A stretch of DNA of 64,000 bases from Alopecurus myosuroides (lineage: Eukaryota; Streptophyta; Magnoliopsida; Poales; Poaceae): contig CM054062.1 of NCBI GenBank assembly GCA_028641055.1, forward strand, positions 11,940,826 through 12,004,825, read 5' to 3'. Position 1 is the stretch's first letter. Each line of letters opens with the position of its first letter. The position numbers were made by a program, and so were the translations under genes. Shown here in pieces: positions 18,691-31,963 of the stretch. The notes under the pieces were generated by a model. It searched no databases. It saw only the letters and a list, made by a program, of their open reading frames with translations, and was not told the DNA's origin.

Positions 18691-20794
18691 GGGTTAGAAT
18701 GAAGTTCTGGGGATAATATAGTTACCTTGCTGGTTCTTCTCGTAGACCTTTAGGAAAAACCCTCGGCGAACTTTGAATCGACTGATTGGAAAATCTAAGT
18801 TCCAAGTAAGATCACTCAATATTAGGAATGGTCATGTATGTGCACTCTTTGGGCTTGGGAATCGAATTTCCATGATTCTTTCAAGCAAGAGAGTGAACAT
18901 ACAACATAATGAATCTTATTATCTATCTACTGGAGCATTTGATTTGGAATTTTGCACAGCAAGCATGTGATTTGTTTGTCCTTGCTAATCTCACCCCACA
19001 GAAAAAGAATGAGAGAAACATGTTTTGTGAAGTTTTTTCACAGGGAATAGAGGAGCTGCGCCTCAAGACATCCAAGATGGTGAAAGACATAAGATTGGGG
19101 ATGTGATGAACACCCCACTGGAGCTACACTCTTTTGGTTAGCACACGTCTACTTTCTGTTTTTCTAAGCAAAGCATTTATCGTAGAGACTTGAAGCGTCT
19201 AGTTTTTGTTTTTATTTTTGTTTTGATAAGACCACACCCATCATTTTATATGAGATTGAGCTACTGGAGTTTGGGGTTGGAATGTATTGGATGCTAGTAT
19301 TATGACTTGGAATAGGGATGCCATGGTTGATTTGAAGAGCTACATATGTTTGCATGATTTATAGGCTTTTTATGTGTAGAAATTTGCAATAATGTTGTCT
19401 TGAGCTATCTCTTATTCATGTCCTTGATGTTAATTGCTGGTTTATTTAGTTTTTCATGAAATGAGTAGTTCTATGGACATATGCATGCATAGTATCTGGT
19501 CAACTATCTCCCTCTTGCTAGCCAAAAATTTAAAAATTCCAACAAGTAAAAACTTGTTTCCAACACTCCTTAGCCAAGTATTTCCAGTGAGTCCACCATA
19601 TCTTCCCATTAGCTTCATTGCTATTCCGAGTATGTTCACCATGTTATTGTGTTATTTATGTTATAAATTAAGATATTCACTTTATTAATTGTCATGGGTT
19701 GAACTTGGGATAGGACTCTCACGAACTTTTGAAGGCACACTTTAATTTTTATGCATCTAATAAACATGACCCAATAATGGGAGCCACAAGTTTTGCGTTT
19801 GACAAGTGTGTGGTTGGGAGCTAGCTATAAACGTGTATCACCGGAAAGCTTTCAACATTGCACAAAAATTTACATTTGGTTGATATCATGTACTTTTGTT
19901 TTTGGACTCCTGCCATGCCGAAATGAAATAGAGGAATAGTAAGTTTTGATGAGTAAGTATCTATATGACTAGAGAAACGCATTGGGTCGCTAACCCAAGC
20001 CATGCTTTATCATGGTGGAAATTTGCTTACAGCTTGAGTGACTCTACAACACATCCTACAATAAAATAAGAAGCTATGCATAATAGTGAATGAAAATAAA
20101 AAGGATGATGAGTTACTCCGTTTGTTTGTCTTGTCATTGTGACATGGGCTTGTTTCCATGTCATGGGGCAAGAGGTACCTCTTTGCGGTTCTCTATGATG
20201 TCATTAATACTTATTATGATTGTACAAAGCTTATTAGGAATCTTAAGTTGAGTAATCATGGAGTAGGTTTTCACACTCACGGAGCATAAGACTTTCAACC
20301 ACCTTGTCATTCACATTACTTCAACATTCACCATTTAAGATGCTAGTGACAAAGGGGCAATGAGAGTCCTAGATCAATGGATGCCACATTTCAATTAGTA
20401 ATTTTAGTTGAATAATTTAGAGGCTAAATAAGACTTGATCATGTTTTACCTCTACTCAATTTTCTCCAAAGTGTCCACCATATTTTCTATTTTCCATTAT
20501 GCTATTCTTTGACCAATATAGGATTTTATTTTTCATTTTGTGTATGCATTTGGTCCATAGTGCTTTTATTTCATTATACACTTTGTGAACTTTCATGAAG
20601 CATCTTTGCTTGCATATTTGATATTTCTTATAACATGAATTGTATGTTGCTACTCATCTACATTATGAATCATTTGATTATATGTAGCATGAATAATCTT
20701 CTTTGATATTCCATGATTGTTTTAAAATGCAAAGTCCATGTTAGTTTTATCACCTTCATACTCGAGGACGAGTATGGGTTAAGCTTGGGGATGT

Positions 20795-22206
20795 TGATGC
20801 ATGTAAAATGCATACATGAACTTTGTATGTTATTACTTGTTTTTCCTACATATTAGCAACTTATATTCATGTTTTATAATGATTTGGGGGATTTTCTGAA
20901 CAATCCCCCTTCTTTTGGTTCTAACCCTGTTTTTCCAGAAAACGTACTTTTTAGTGTTTCAGACTTTCCGGGAGCTTCGGGACTCCAAAAAGGGCAAGGC
21001 CAAAGAGCACGATTCAGAATTTTTGAGACGACGACCATGGGCCAAAGTAGAGGGCCAAAAGGCCAACCAGGTGGAAAAGAGGACCCTCCACACGGCCAGA
21101 TTCCTTGGCCGCGTGTGGGGCCCCCTTTTTGCCCCCGTGGCTTCGATGCCGTCGATCTTTCTTCTCCCGAGTGTCTCGTGACCTAAAAATGACTATATAA
21201 AGGGTCCCCTGGCCTTTCGAGAAGGAGGCGGCGCCGAGAGACGAAACCACAAAACAGAGAGACAGAAGGCTGCCGCCGGAGAAGATCGGAGGGGGGAAAC
21301 GCCGCCGGGATCACCCCCGGAGGGCTCCACCCCCCTCCGGCGTGTTCATCATCAACATCTACAGCAAGATCAGCTCCATCTCTCCACTGTAATCTCTTGG
21401 CAAACACGAAGTATGATGCAATACTATATTCCCTTGATGTATTGTGTCTCCTCGTCTATGTTTGAGTAGTGAATTGTTCTTGGCAATGGTGAAATAGTTC
21501 GTTGATTGGTTGCATACAAGTTTGTTATCTTCTATGATTGTCTTTATGTACAATATATGAGTGCACGCATATGTTGGGGAATGCATGTAAGGTGATCACC
21601 GGTAGCATAATGGAGTGGTGGTGACTTGGGAGTGACAGTAACCTGAGACCGAGCCACAAAGTTAAGTTATTGGGGGATATATATAGGGGACCTTAGAACG
21701 TAAGGCTATGGTGGGACTTTATGTCTTAATCAATCTTGTGCAGTCATTTACTTGGCCACATGATCCATCATAAGGGGTTGTAGATCATTTACTTGACTAT
21801 ACCTATTCATGGCTCCTTCCTAGAAGAAACAACTAAGACTAAAACATGTGCTTCACTAATTGTGACAACCACACGAACGAAACACCTATTGCTAGAACAC
21901 TTGCTCCCTTGAGATACTTGAGATATTTGCTGCTTGCTACTTGTGAAACTTGCTTTAGAAACTTGCTCTAGGATTACTTGCATTTTAAACTTTCTTCACT
22001 AGTTACTAGACAAACCACACTCCACGTCACTTGCTTTTAATTAGTTAGTTCCTTTTAGTCAAACTTATTGCTTTGCATAAACAGCCATATAAGAGGGTTA
22101 TAGGGCTTTAGAGAATAGATAGCTTACCTTCAGCTCCTCGTGGGTTCGACACTCAAATACTTATCGAAAGTTACTACAATTGATCTCCTGCACTTGGGAG
22201 TCATCA
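20795..22206 (+). repeat. Gypsy 3' LTR, 1.4 kb
   Basis: It starts TGATGCATG directly after the polypurine tract and ends GGGAGTCATCA, with the frequent gypsy LTR ending around CTCCTGCACTTGGGAG. A TATA box lies at 21194-21200. The short open frames inside are not meaningful. Confidence 0.8.
21194..21200 (+). promoter_or_regulatory. LTR TATA box
   Basis: TATATAA is followed by AGGGTCCCCTGG, GC-rich leader-type sequence, about 400 bp into the LTR: the expected U3/R promoter position. Confidence 0.55.
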
Positions 22207-23150
22207 CACGCGGGCACTCACACCGCTGTTTTCTCCCTAGTGGCAGCAGCACATCCTCGCCCGTCACGTTTCTATCACTCGAGCACAGGAGAAAGTAGGC
22301 ATGAACCCACTATCGAGCATAAATACTCCCTCTTGGAGTCACTAGCAACTACTTGGCGAGAGCAACCACTAGCAATGGAAAGCATGCAAGATCACAAATA
22401 ACATATGCAATAAAGACTATAATCAACTTGGCATAAGTTCAATATTCATCGGATCCCAGCAAACACAGCACATAGAATTACATAAGAATGATCTCGATCA
22501 TGTTAGGAAGCTCACGAGATCTAAACATGGAGGCATAGGATGAGAAGACAACCATATATCTAATGCTACGGACCCGTAGTCCAAGGATGAACTACTCACA
22601 CATCACTCCGGAGACAGACATGGTGATGAAGAGGCCTCCGGTGATGATCTCCTCTCCGGCAGGGTGCCGAGGGACAGCTTCAGAACCCCCCCTGATCTAG
22701 GGTTGACGACGACGGCGGCTGCGGAGCTTTTCGGGTATATTTGATCAGGTGCCTAGGGTTTTCCATCGGAGGGGAATAAATAGGCAAAAGGGCAAAGGCG
22801 ATGGAGCCCTGGGGGCCCCACACCACCCCCTGGCACGGCCAAGGGGGGTGCACGCCACCCCATGGTGTGGGCCCCCTGGTGCCCATCTTCGACTCCTCTT
22901 CGGTCTTCTGGATGCTTCCGGGGAAAATAGCAACTTCGGGATTTGTGGGGTCCAATTCCGAGAATATTTCCAGAACAACTTTTCTGAAATCAAAAACAGC
23001 AGAAAAGAGGGAACTGGCACTTGGCATCTTGTTAATAGGTTAGTCCCGAAAAACGTGTAAAAATGCTATAAAGAAGGGAGAAAACATGTAGCAATTGGCA
23101 TAATATCATCATGGAGCATAAAAAATTATAGACACGTTGGAGACGTATCA
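22207..23150 (-). repeat. Partial gypsy LTR, reverse orientation
   Basis: The minus strand begins TGATACGTCTCCAACG at 23150 and parallels the three LTRs at 25410-40253 (shared blocks such as ATGAACCCACTATCGAGCAT and CCAATTCCGAGAATATTTCC). It is cut at its left end, where the + strand gypsy LTR abuts. Its 3' half is missing. Confidence 0.78.
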
Positions 23151-23420
23151 ATAATGCACATTATACTAAAAATGACAATCATCAGCTCCTAGATGGTGCA
23201 TAAAGTAAGAAGGTGCAAACTCAACATAAAAGTAATAGAGAGGCCCTTCGCAGAGGGAATCAGGGTTTACTCATGTGATAGAGCTTTCTATTTTATAAAA
23301 TAGAGGTATTGAAAATATAATTTTGAGAGAGGTGTATGTCTATGTCAATGAGTCATAATGAAAAACTTATCATGACCCACATCAAGCAAAGTTTTTAGAA
23401 TTTTGACAGCGGTTTCCATT
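23151..23420 (-). mobile_element. Gypsy internal fragment next to the partial LTR
   Basis: It shares the block GAGGTGTATGTCTATGTCAATGA with the array internal region near 27260. The polypurine tract normally found here is missing, so a deletion lies at the LTR junction. Confidence 0.55.
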
Positions 23421-23526
23421 AAGACTTTTTTTCCAGGTTTACACTCCCCCCCACCTTGCCTTTCACAAACTAGGGCTAGCCCTATGAACGGGTGCCCACC
23501 AACATTCATCAATCAGTGGGGAAGTG

Positions 23527-25409
23527 CATTTTTATATTATATTATTTGGCACCAGGATAAAGTGCAAAGATATCTATAAACTTTTGTGCTCCATGCTTGT
23601 TTTCTACCCGATAACTTTTTTCCACATGTTTTCATGTCTTCCGGATGTTTTCATAGAAACTATTAACGAGATTACCAAGGCCAATTGTTATTTTCTTTTG
23701 TTTTTCTTAAAGAAATATTCTCAGAAAGGGCTGAAAATCCACGAAGATTGTTTTTTACCTGGAATGAAGATGAAATCCAAAGAAGAGACGGAGGGGGCTA
23801 TGGGGTCCCTAGGGGGTGCTAGGCGCGGCCCACCCTAGGCCGCTCCTGGTGGGCCCCTAGGCACCCTGGCCATTGCCTCTTGTTGCCTCTTTTCCTATAA
23901 ATTGTCTTTAACCCTAAAAACGTCTCGGACGGAGTTATTTTCCATAAAACATACAGAGAGGCGATGTCACCTCGAAAGTCCAATCTAGGGCTTCTGCAAC
24001 CCTGTTCCAGCACCTTGCGAGAGAGGGGAATCATCGTCGGAGGCCTCTACATCGCCAAGATCGCCTGTAGACAGATGCGTGAGTAGTTCATCTCGGGACT
24101 ACGGGTCCATAGCAGTAGCTAGATGGTTTTTCTCCCCCTATGCCTCCATGTTTAGAGTTCCATGAGCTGCATTAGATGATTGAGACCACAGTTATGTAAT
24201 TTTTCATGTTGTGTTTGCTGGGATCTGATGAACCATGAGATTATGATTATTTTGTTCATGTCAATCTGAGATGCTTCACTTATATTCGTAGAGAGTTTTA
24301 ATCTTGTCTTGTAGCGCTCTTCCGTGTTTATGATTACCTTGTCCATGTAGTTGTTTTCACCTCCAAGAGAGGGTTTATATGCTAAATATTAGTTTAATGC
24401 CTCCCTTACATCTATGCTCGAGTGACAGAAACGTGGCGTATGGGGGATGTGTTGTTCCTACTAGGGATAAATCATCGGTGCTCTTGTCTACGGATGAGGA
24501 CCACTTCTTACATTACGTATTGTTCGTAATGCAATTTTTCTGTTGCACACAAATCAACCACTTTGTTGCTACAACTTAATAGCAAAGAGATTTGTTGGAT
24601 GGCTTTCTTGAGGTGGACTTTTAGATATGGATGCATGCTAGACGCTAGAAATGTCGCATCCAGACGGATATGGACGAGTCTGAAGCCGATGGTTGTACTC
24701 GACAGTGCTTGAAATGCACTTAGTTTGGCCATAAATAAAAGTATTGTCCCAAATACACCAATTTCGTCGATCCCGGATGTGGGCGAGGCAACCGAGGGCA
24801 AAGAGGATGTGGCTAGCACTATGTTTTAGTTTTTTCGTGTACAAACTATGTTTTAATTTGTAAGTGTGAGAATTATCTTTTAATTTATAAGTGTGAGAAC
24901 TATGTTTTAGTTTGTAAGTTCGAAAACTATCTATTAATTTTATGTGTGAGAACTATCTTTAGCATGTATGTGTAGGGTTCATTGCATGGAAAACAATACA
25001 TTTCCTACGCGAGAGACACCCGAAGAGCCAAGATCTAATCTAGGAGATGTAAGAAATGGGCATAGAGAAAGTCTTAAGAATAACATACCGTTGAAGAGGT
25101 CCATATGCCTTGACATAATGCCTACAATGTTAGAACCCGTGAACTATATCTTGTCATAATAGTATTGTTATAACTTCATGATTTGTTAATTGCCTAGCTG
25201 TAATTTGTTTACCCAACATGTTTATTTTTCTTTGGAGAGACACTACTAGTGAATTTATGGCCCCCGGTCCTATTTTACTCATAATTGCAACCTTCTTTCA
25301 AAAACTTTCATAATTGCTTACTTGTTGTTCCATTTTTTTATTTTTATTACTTTTCAAGACTCTATACGTTTAATTCTCTAGTTTTCAGCAAGACCGGAAG
25401 ATTGACATC
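23527..25409 (+). mobile_element. Gypsy LTR (+ strand), first part, interrupted by the three-LTR array
   Basis: It follows a GTGGGGAAG purine tract and shows a typical gypsy LTR layout: a TATA-like TTTTCCTATAAATTG (near 23890), a GC-rich leader, then the 3' end block AGCAAGACCGGAAGATTGAC. It appears to resume at 40254 after the insertion. Within it, 24590-25230 looks foreign (27-bp minisatellite and unplaced sequence). The left boundary is approximate. Confidence 0.55.
24844..24976. repeat. 27-bp minisatellite, about 5 copies
   Basis: Units starting AACTAT(G/C)TTTTAATTT begin at 24844, 24871, 24898, 24925 and 24951 (spacings 27, 27, 27 and 26). Confidence 0.9.
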
Positions 25410-27019
25410 TGATGCGCGTATAACACACGTTCGTTGGGAGACCCCAAGAGGAAGGTATGAAGAGCACAACAACAAGTTTCCCTCAGAAAGAAACCAAGCT
25501 TGAATCGACCAGTAGGAGGAAGGAGTAACTTCAGAAGGTTGGTGCAGTTGAGATGGTAGGGTGCACTACCGGTTCAGCAGCAGCGTGGAACCTACAAAAC
25601 ACAATCAAATCACTTTTCCCCAACGAAGCAGTGAGGTTGTCAATCTCACCGGTTTTGCTGAACACAAAGAGTTTAAACGTATGGTGTGGGAAACAGTATG
25701 AGAACAATATGAAAACAGTAGCAGCAGTGTGGAAACAGTAATCACAATGGTTGTATTATCAGTATGAGAAAATAGACCGGGGTCCACAGTTCACTAGTGG
25801 TGTCTCTCCATAGAAAATAAACAACATGTGTGGTGAACGAATTACAACTAGGCAATTGATATAAATGAAGGCTACACCGTAGTGCATATGCAAGACATAA
25901 AGATTACTATGTGATTCATGCGGGCATTACAACAAGATACATAGACCTTCATCCAATTGCATCTATGACTAATAATCCACCCTTCTAATATAATCTAAAC
26001 AAACGTTGGGTATTAAGTTGCAAACAACAGATAATCGTAGTAAGCAAAGTGTGTAATGTAAACAATGTAAACAAAGTAAACATCGTTGTTTTCTCCCTAA
26101 TGGCAACATCACATCCTCCATCCGTCACGTTTTTGTCACTCGAGCACAAATGCAAAGGAGGCATGAACCCACTATCGAGCATAAATACTCCCTCTTGGAG
26201 TTACTAGCATCTACTTGGCCAGAGCATCTACTAATAACGGAGAGCATGCAAGATCATAAATAACATATGCATGAAGATAACATGATAGATTGATAATCAG
26301 AAGACATAGCATTCAACATTCATCGGATCCCAGCAAACACAACATGTAGCATTACATAAAGATGATCTCGATCATGTAGGGCAGCTCACGAGATCTAAAC
26401 AAGAGGAATAAAGTGGAGGAGACAACCATCTAGCTACTGCTATGGACCCTTAGTCCAGGGATGAACTACTCACAGATCACTTCGGAGGAGGGCATGGTGG
26501 TATGGACCCCTCCGGTGATAAATTTCCCTCCCGACAGGGTGCAGGGGGGAGCTCCAGAACCCTCCAGATCTCGGGATGGCGATGACGGTAGCCTCGGGTG
26601 TTTCTCGGAAAAAAGTGGTATATTTCTAGGGTTGATATGTTGAGGGGAATAAATAGGCGAAAGAGCGATGGCAGAGGGCGCCCGAGGGGCCCACACCACC
26701 CTAGGCGCGGCCAAGGGGGGGTCACCGCCCTATGGTGTGGCCCCCTGTGGCCCCTCTCCGGGTCTCTCTGGGACTCCGTGGAACCTTAGGGAATTCTGAG
26801 ACTTATGGGCTTCGAATTTTCCAATTCCGAGAATATTTCCAGAAAAACTTTTCTGAAACTAAAAACAACAAAAAACAGGGAACTGGCTCTATGGCATCTT
26901 GTCAATAGGTTAGTCCCGGAAATCGATAGAAATGACATAAAGTGTATAGCAAACATGTAGGAAATAACATGAAAACAACACGGAACATCAGAAATTAAGG
27001 ATACGTTTATGACGTATCA
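25410..27019 (-). repeat. Array LTR A (3'-most)
   Basis: The minus strand runs from TGATACGTC at 27019 to CGCGCATCA at 25410. It is preceded on the minus strand by AAGCTTGGGGATGT (plus 27020-27033), the polypurine tract. More similar to LTR C than to LTR B. Confidence 0.88.
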
Positions 27020-30000
27020 ACATCCCCAAGCTTAGTTCCTACTCGTCCTCGAGTAGGTAAACGATAAAAACTCAATTTCTCATGTGACATGCTACCAACA
27101 TAAACTTGATCATCAATAATTTAATAGCATATGTAAGCTGAGATCATAGATTTTCAACACAAGCATGATATATAAAATTTTAACACAAACATGATATATA
27201 AACTTGATCCTCGGGTGCTTGCCAACAATCACATACGGTGGAGGAGTGTCTATTTTTAGGGAGGTGTATGCTTATGTCAATGAATAGTAAACATAAAATA
27301 CAGTACGCCACAAGCAAACTAGAATTCACAAGAGAGGCTCCCATTGAAGTACGCAACTGGTGTAGAAGGTCATCCCTATTTCTGTTTTGTTTACACAATT
27401 ATGCTTTGACTAATAAATAAAAGGAAAAAATAGTGAAGATAATTTGTCTGTATTAATTTGGGGCTAGGCACCCCGCTGCCAGATCTTCTATCAATTGGAT
27501 AAGCGGATGAAGCCACTAGTCTAGTGTGTGAAAGTCCAATCAACAAGTGAGATAAAGATTCTCTATTTATGTCCTCATGAGCTAAAACAGGAACACAAAA
27601 CATGAGTAATTTTTAAAGTTTTAAAGGTAACACATGAGCAATTTACTTTGGAGTGGCAGTTAAATACCACATATAGGTAGGTATGGTGGAAACATTTGGC
27701 ATACTTTGGTTTTTGGGAGTTTGATTGCATGAGTAGAGCTCATACTCAGTACAGGTGGAGGGTAGCAAAATACTGGGAGCGAAAAATCAAGAGAGCAATA
27801 ATGGCCATAATCATGCATAGCGACATGAACATCATTAATCAAAGCATAAGTGGTACCACAATTTCAAAAACTAAAAGATCATAGAGGCTATTAGTGACTG
27901 GTTCGTAGTCATAAACATGGTGTGGGCATGCGCCAAGTCAACCAATTAAAACATTCAAAGGAGAACACCACAAATTTATGTTTAAATATGAAAAGAACAA
28001 CTCATGATTCTTTCAATGGGACATTAAAAAATCTCAGCTATTTGAGACAAATCATGCTAATAAATAACCACTAAGCTTTAGAATTAAAATAACATCTAGC
28101 ATGATATGAAAAAGTCTAGCCACGGTCTATACAAGCTTCTATTTGCATCGTTTGTAATTCTACCAAATGCAGCAGCTTCTTTTCCCAACAAGCACCATAC
28201 CAAATATATTTTAACAAAAAATCTCTAAATTATAAAGAAAGCAAGCATGAGAGTAAAATCATAACACTACTAAAACTAAAAGCTCTGGATAAGAGATGGA
28301 ATGAAACAAGAGCTAAACAAGAATTTTTGGAGCAGCTAGAAGAAAAACTAAGAATACGAGCATAACGAGTATTCAAACGAAAAAGCGGAGCGTGTCTCTC
28401 TCCCAAACAAGGATGATAGGTTCCAATTATATTATTGCAGAAAGGAAAACAAAACGAACAAAATAATAGACATTCCAAGTAAATTTCATATGTTGTGACC
28501 GAATAAAAATATAGTTTCACTAGAAGTGGCCTGATAAATTGTTGATGAAGAAGGGGTTTCCTTGGGAATCCCCAAGCTTAGATGCTTGAAACTTCTTGGA
28601 ATTTTCTGGGATGAACCACGGGGGCATCCCCAAGATTTTACCTTGCACTCTTCTTGATCACATATATCACCCTCTTCTCTTCACCCTTGACAACTTCCTT
28701 CACACCACACACAAAGAGTAATTCACATTAGAGGGTTAGTGAAACAATAAAAAAATCCATGGGTTCTCTATGGTCACAAGTGCTATTGGTAATTTTAAAC
28801 ATTAGCTACAAGCACTGATGTTTCGTGAAGCAAAGAAATCCACTTGACATCATAAAAGAGAAAATGCAAGAAAAATGGCAGAATCTGCCAAAACCAGAAC
28901 AGTTTGTAAAGACGAATTTTTTCGGGGCACTTACATTGCTCAAATAAAAAAAAACTTAGAGAACGAAAAAGTTGCGGAATTAGGTGAGGAATAAGCACAA
29001 AAAATTTCAGGTCATTATGATCTTTCTGGATTTTTCACGATTTTTTACGGTGGACAGCAGAAATCTGTTTCCTGCGCAGAAATCCAAAACGAACTCCAAC
29101 TTTCGTCAGAAAATTTACTTGGCACAACCAATACATGAAAATAAAGATACAAAGGAGTTGCTACAGAAGTATACAACCACTTGACTCAAAGAAAACAGAG
29201 AAAAACAAAAGAAAAAATAAAACCATGGTTTATCTCCCAAGAAGTGCTTTTCTGTTACGCCTTTTAGCTAGGCCCAGAAAAGTGGATTCACGTGTTTTCA
29301 AATGAAGAAGCATCCAAATTGTTACAACGCTTACATTTACCTTTCTTACCCATATTCTTTCTTTTAGGGAACTTATGGTCTGCACATAGTTTTGGACTAA
29401 AAGTCATGGTACCTTTTCCCATATCAATAGTTGCTCCTAAGAGCTTCAGCAGATATCTTCCGAGGGTAATTTTCCCTTCTCCTACACATTCAATAACAAG
29501 ATAATCAATGTATACCATTCTTCCTAGTATTTTTGTAAATATTCCCTCATCAATCCCAATGGGAAATATTAGTGAGCGAGGTATATTTCTTCTCCTCCCT
29601 CAGAAAGTCTCCAAGCATTCAAAGATTCATAAATTTCTTTAGGCATAAGACAAAATTCAGACATAATATCACAACGAGCATGAAAAAGTTTCACCATTAA
29701 CAGTAAACTTCACAGTAGGGATTATATTTGAGGCTTCAGAGTTTATTGGGACATGATCAAGGTGTCCACGAATCTGATTATGTCCTTACTTTAAGCAAGA
29801 AACATGTGACTCAAGAGTATTCAATCTAGCACAAATACTTGCAAAGGCTTTATTAGAGCTACTAGGTGAATTGTAGGTTGCAATTAATTTTTTTATGGCA
29901 TTAAAAGCTTGATCTCCATCACAATGAAGGAAATATCCTCCTACCATAGTATCCAAATCACATCTTTAGCAAAGAACAAGACCAAGGTAAAAGCTACGCA

Positions 30001-30341
30001 GAAACAAGGTTAGTGTCATTTTAGGTTCAGTTTTGCAATAGGAATAAAAAACTCTAGACCAAGCTTCCTTGAAACTCTCACCATTCCCTTGTTTGAAAGT
30101 AAAGATCATTTCCTCATGTGACATGGTAACATGAACATGATTACTCATTTTAACAAGATTAGAAACAGGATAAAACTACAACTAGAATAAGAACTATTTT
30201 TTGTGTGTTTTTGATATAGAGAAACAAACAAGACAAAATAAAATAAACTAAGCAAAACTAAAACAAAGTAAAGAGATTGGAAGTGAGAGACTCCCCTTGC
30301 AGAAATTCTCTTCCCCCCGGCAACAGCGCCAGAAAATAGCT
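27020..30341 (-). mobile_element. Array internal region 1 (complete, degenerate)
   Basis: It runs from the polypurine tract (27020-27035) to a gypsy primer-site-like sequence at 30306-30341 (minus TTTTCTGGCGCTGTTGCC). Most is AT-rich and non-coding. The 3' coding remnants are the protease fragment at 29288-29518 and degraded gag-like frames at 29520-30148 (for example TMSHEEMIFTFKQG). Confidence 0.75.
29288..29518 (-). pseudogene. Gypsy aspartic protease C-terminal fragment
   Basis: LGRYLLKLLGATIDMGKGTMTF matches the ILGRPFL..A.ID..KG block that closes plant gypsy proteases, followed by a basic CKRCN tail. The active-site part lies upstream and is broken by frameshifts. The Helitron in the sister copy is inserted exactly at the position equivalent to 29488/29489. 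Confidence 0.7.
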
Positions 30342-31963
30342 TGATGGTGCAGGTATTGCACTCGTTGGGAAACCCCAAGAGGAAGGTATGATGAGCACGA
30401 CAACAGTTTTCCCTCAGAAAGAAACCAAGATTTAATAGACCAGTAGGAGTAAGGAGTAACTTTAGAAGGTTGATGCAGCTGAGATGGCAGGCGCACTACC
30501 GGTTTAGCAGCAACGTGGAAGCTACACAACACAATCAAATCACTTTACCCCAACGAAGTAGTGAGGTGTTCAAACTCACCGGTTTTGCTGATAACATAGA
30601 GGTTAAACGTATGGTGTGAAAACAATATGAGAACAATATGAATACAGTAACAAAAGTGTGAAAACAGTGGAGGTAGTGTGAAAACAATAGAAGCAGTGTA
30701 TGTATTATCGGTATGAGGACATGGACCGGGGTAGACAGTTCACTAGTGGTGTCTCTCCGTGAAAGATAAATAACATGTGTGGTGAACAAATTAGGGCAAT
30801 TGACAAAAATGAAGGCTGCACCGTAGTGCATATGCAAGACATAAAGATTACTATGTGATTCATGCGGGCATTACAATAAGATACATAGACCGTCATCCAA
30901 CTGCATCTATGACTAATAATCCACCCTCCGAATATCATCTGAACAAACGTTGGGTATTAAGTTGCAAGCAACAGATAATCGCAGTAAGCAAAGTGTGTAA
31001 TGTAAACAATGTAAACTAAGTAAACATCGTTGTTTTCTCCCTAATGACAACAACACATCCTCCATCCGTCACGTTTCTGTCACTCGATCACAGATGCAAA
31101 GGAGGCATGAACCCACTATCGAGCATAAATACTCCCTCTTGGAGTTATTAGCATCTACTTGGCCAGAGCATCTACTAGTAATAGAAAGCATGCAAGATCA
31201 TAAATAATATATGCATGAAGATAACATGATAGATTGATAACCAGAAGACATAACATTCAACATTCATCGGATCCCAACGAACACAACATGTAGCATTACA
31301 TAAAGATGATCTCGATCATGTAGGGAAGCTCACGAGATCTAAACATGAGGCATAAAGTTGAGGATACAACCATCTAGCTACTGCTATGGACCCGTAGTCC
31401 AGGGATGAACTACTCACACATCACTTCGGAGGAGGGCATGGTGGTGTAGACCCCTCCGGTGATGAATTTCCCTCCCGGCAGGGTGCCTGGGAGAGCTTCA
31501 GGACCCTCCCGATCTCGGAATAACGATGACGGCGGCCTCGGGTGTTTCTCGGGAAAAAGTGGTATATTTCTAGGGTTGATATGTCGGGGGGGGGGGGGGT
31601 GGATATATAGGCGAAAGAGCGATGGCAGAGGGCTCCCGAGGGTCCCACACCACCCCCAGGCGCGGCTAGGGGGCGCCGCCCTATGGTGTGGTCCCCCTGT
31701 GGCCCCTCCCCGTGTCTCTTAGGGACTCTGTGGAACCTTCGGGAATTCTAAGACTTTCGGGTTTCGAATTTTCCAATTCCGAGAATATTTCTGGAACAAC
31801 TTTTATGAAACTTAAAATAGTAGAAAAAGGGAAATGGCTTTGTGGCATATTGTTTAGTCCCGGAAATCGATAAAAATGACATATAGTGTATAGCAAACAT
31901 GTAGGAAATAACATGAAAACAACATGTAACACTAGAAGTTAAGGATACGTTTATGACGTATAA
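30342..31963 (-). repeat. Array LTR B (middle)
   Basis: The minus-strand end (30342) reads TGCACCATCA, unlike the CGCGCATCA of A and C, and it differs from both at many internal positions. Its start at 31963 has lost one terminal base and abuts internal sequence of region 2 with no polypurine tract between. Confidence 0.85.

Larger units (their letters stand above)
18691..22206 (+). mobile_element. Gypsy-type LTR retrotransposon, 3' part (+ strand)
   Basis: The 3' LTR is 20795-22206, preceded by a purine-rich tract (AAGCTTGGGGATG). The internal DNA upstream (about 18691-20790) is AT-rich and non-coding, as in the long 3' untranslated internal regions of Triticeae gypsy elements; its left limit is a guess. 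No gag, pol or 5' LTR was found. Confidence 0.65.

Noticed and set aside
27020..27035. ACATCC after LTR A as a target duplication
   Set aside because: There it is the start of the polypurine tract on the minus strand, inside the element; only the outer ACATC copies at 25405 and 40254 are taken as the TSD.
31586..31600. A G-rich regulatory element (long G run)
   Set aside because: Homopolymer in a decayed LTR, replaced by GGGGGGAATA in the sister LTRs; probably slippage or a sequencing artefact. The same holds for the run at 54172-54182.
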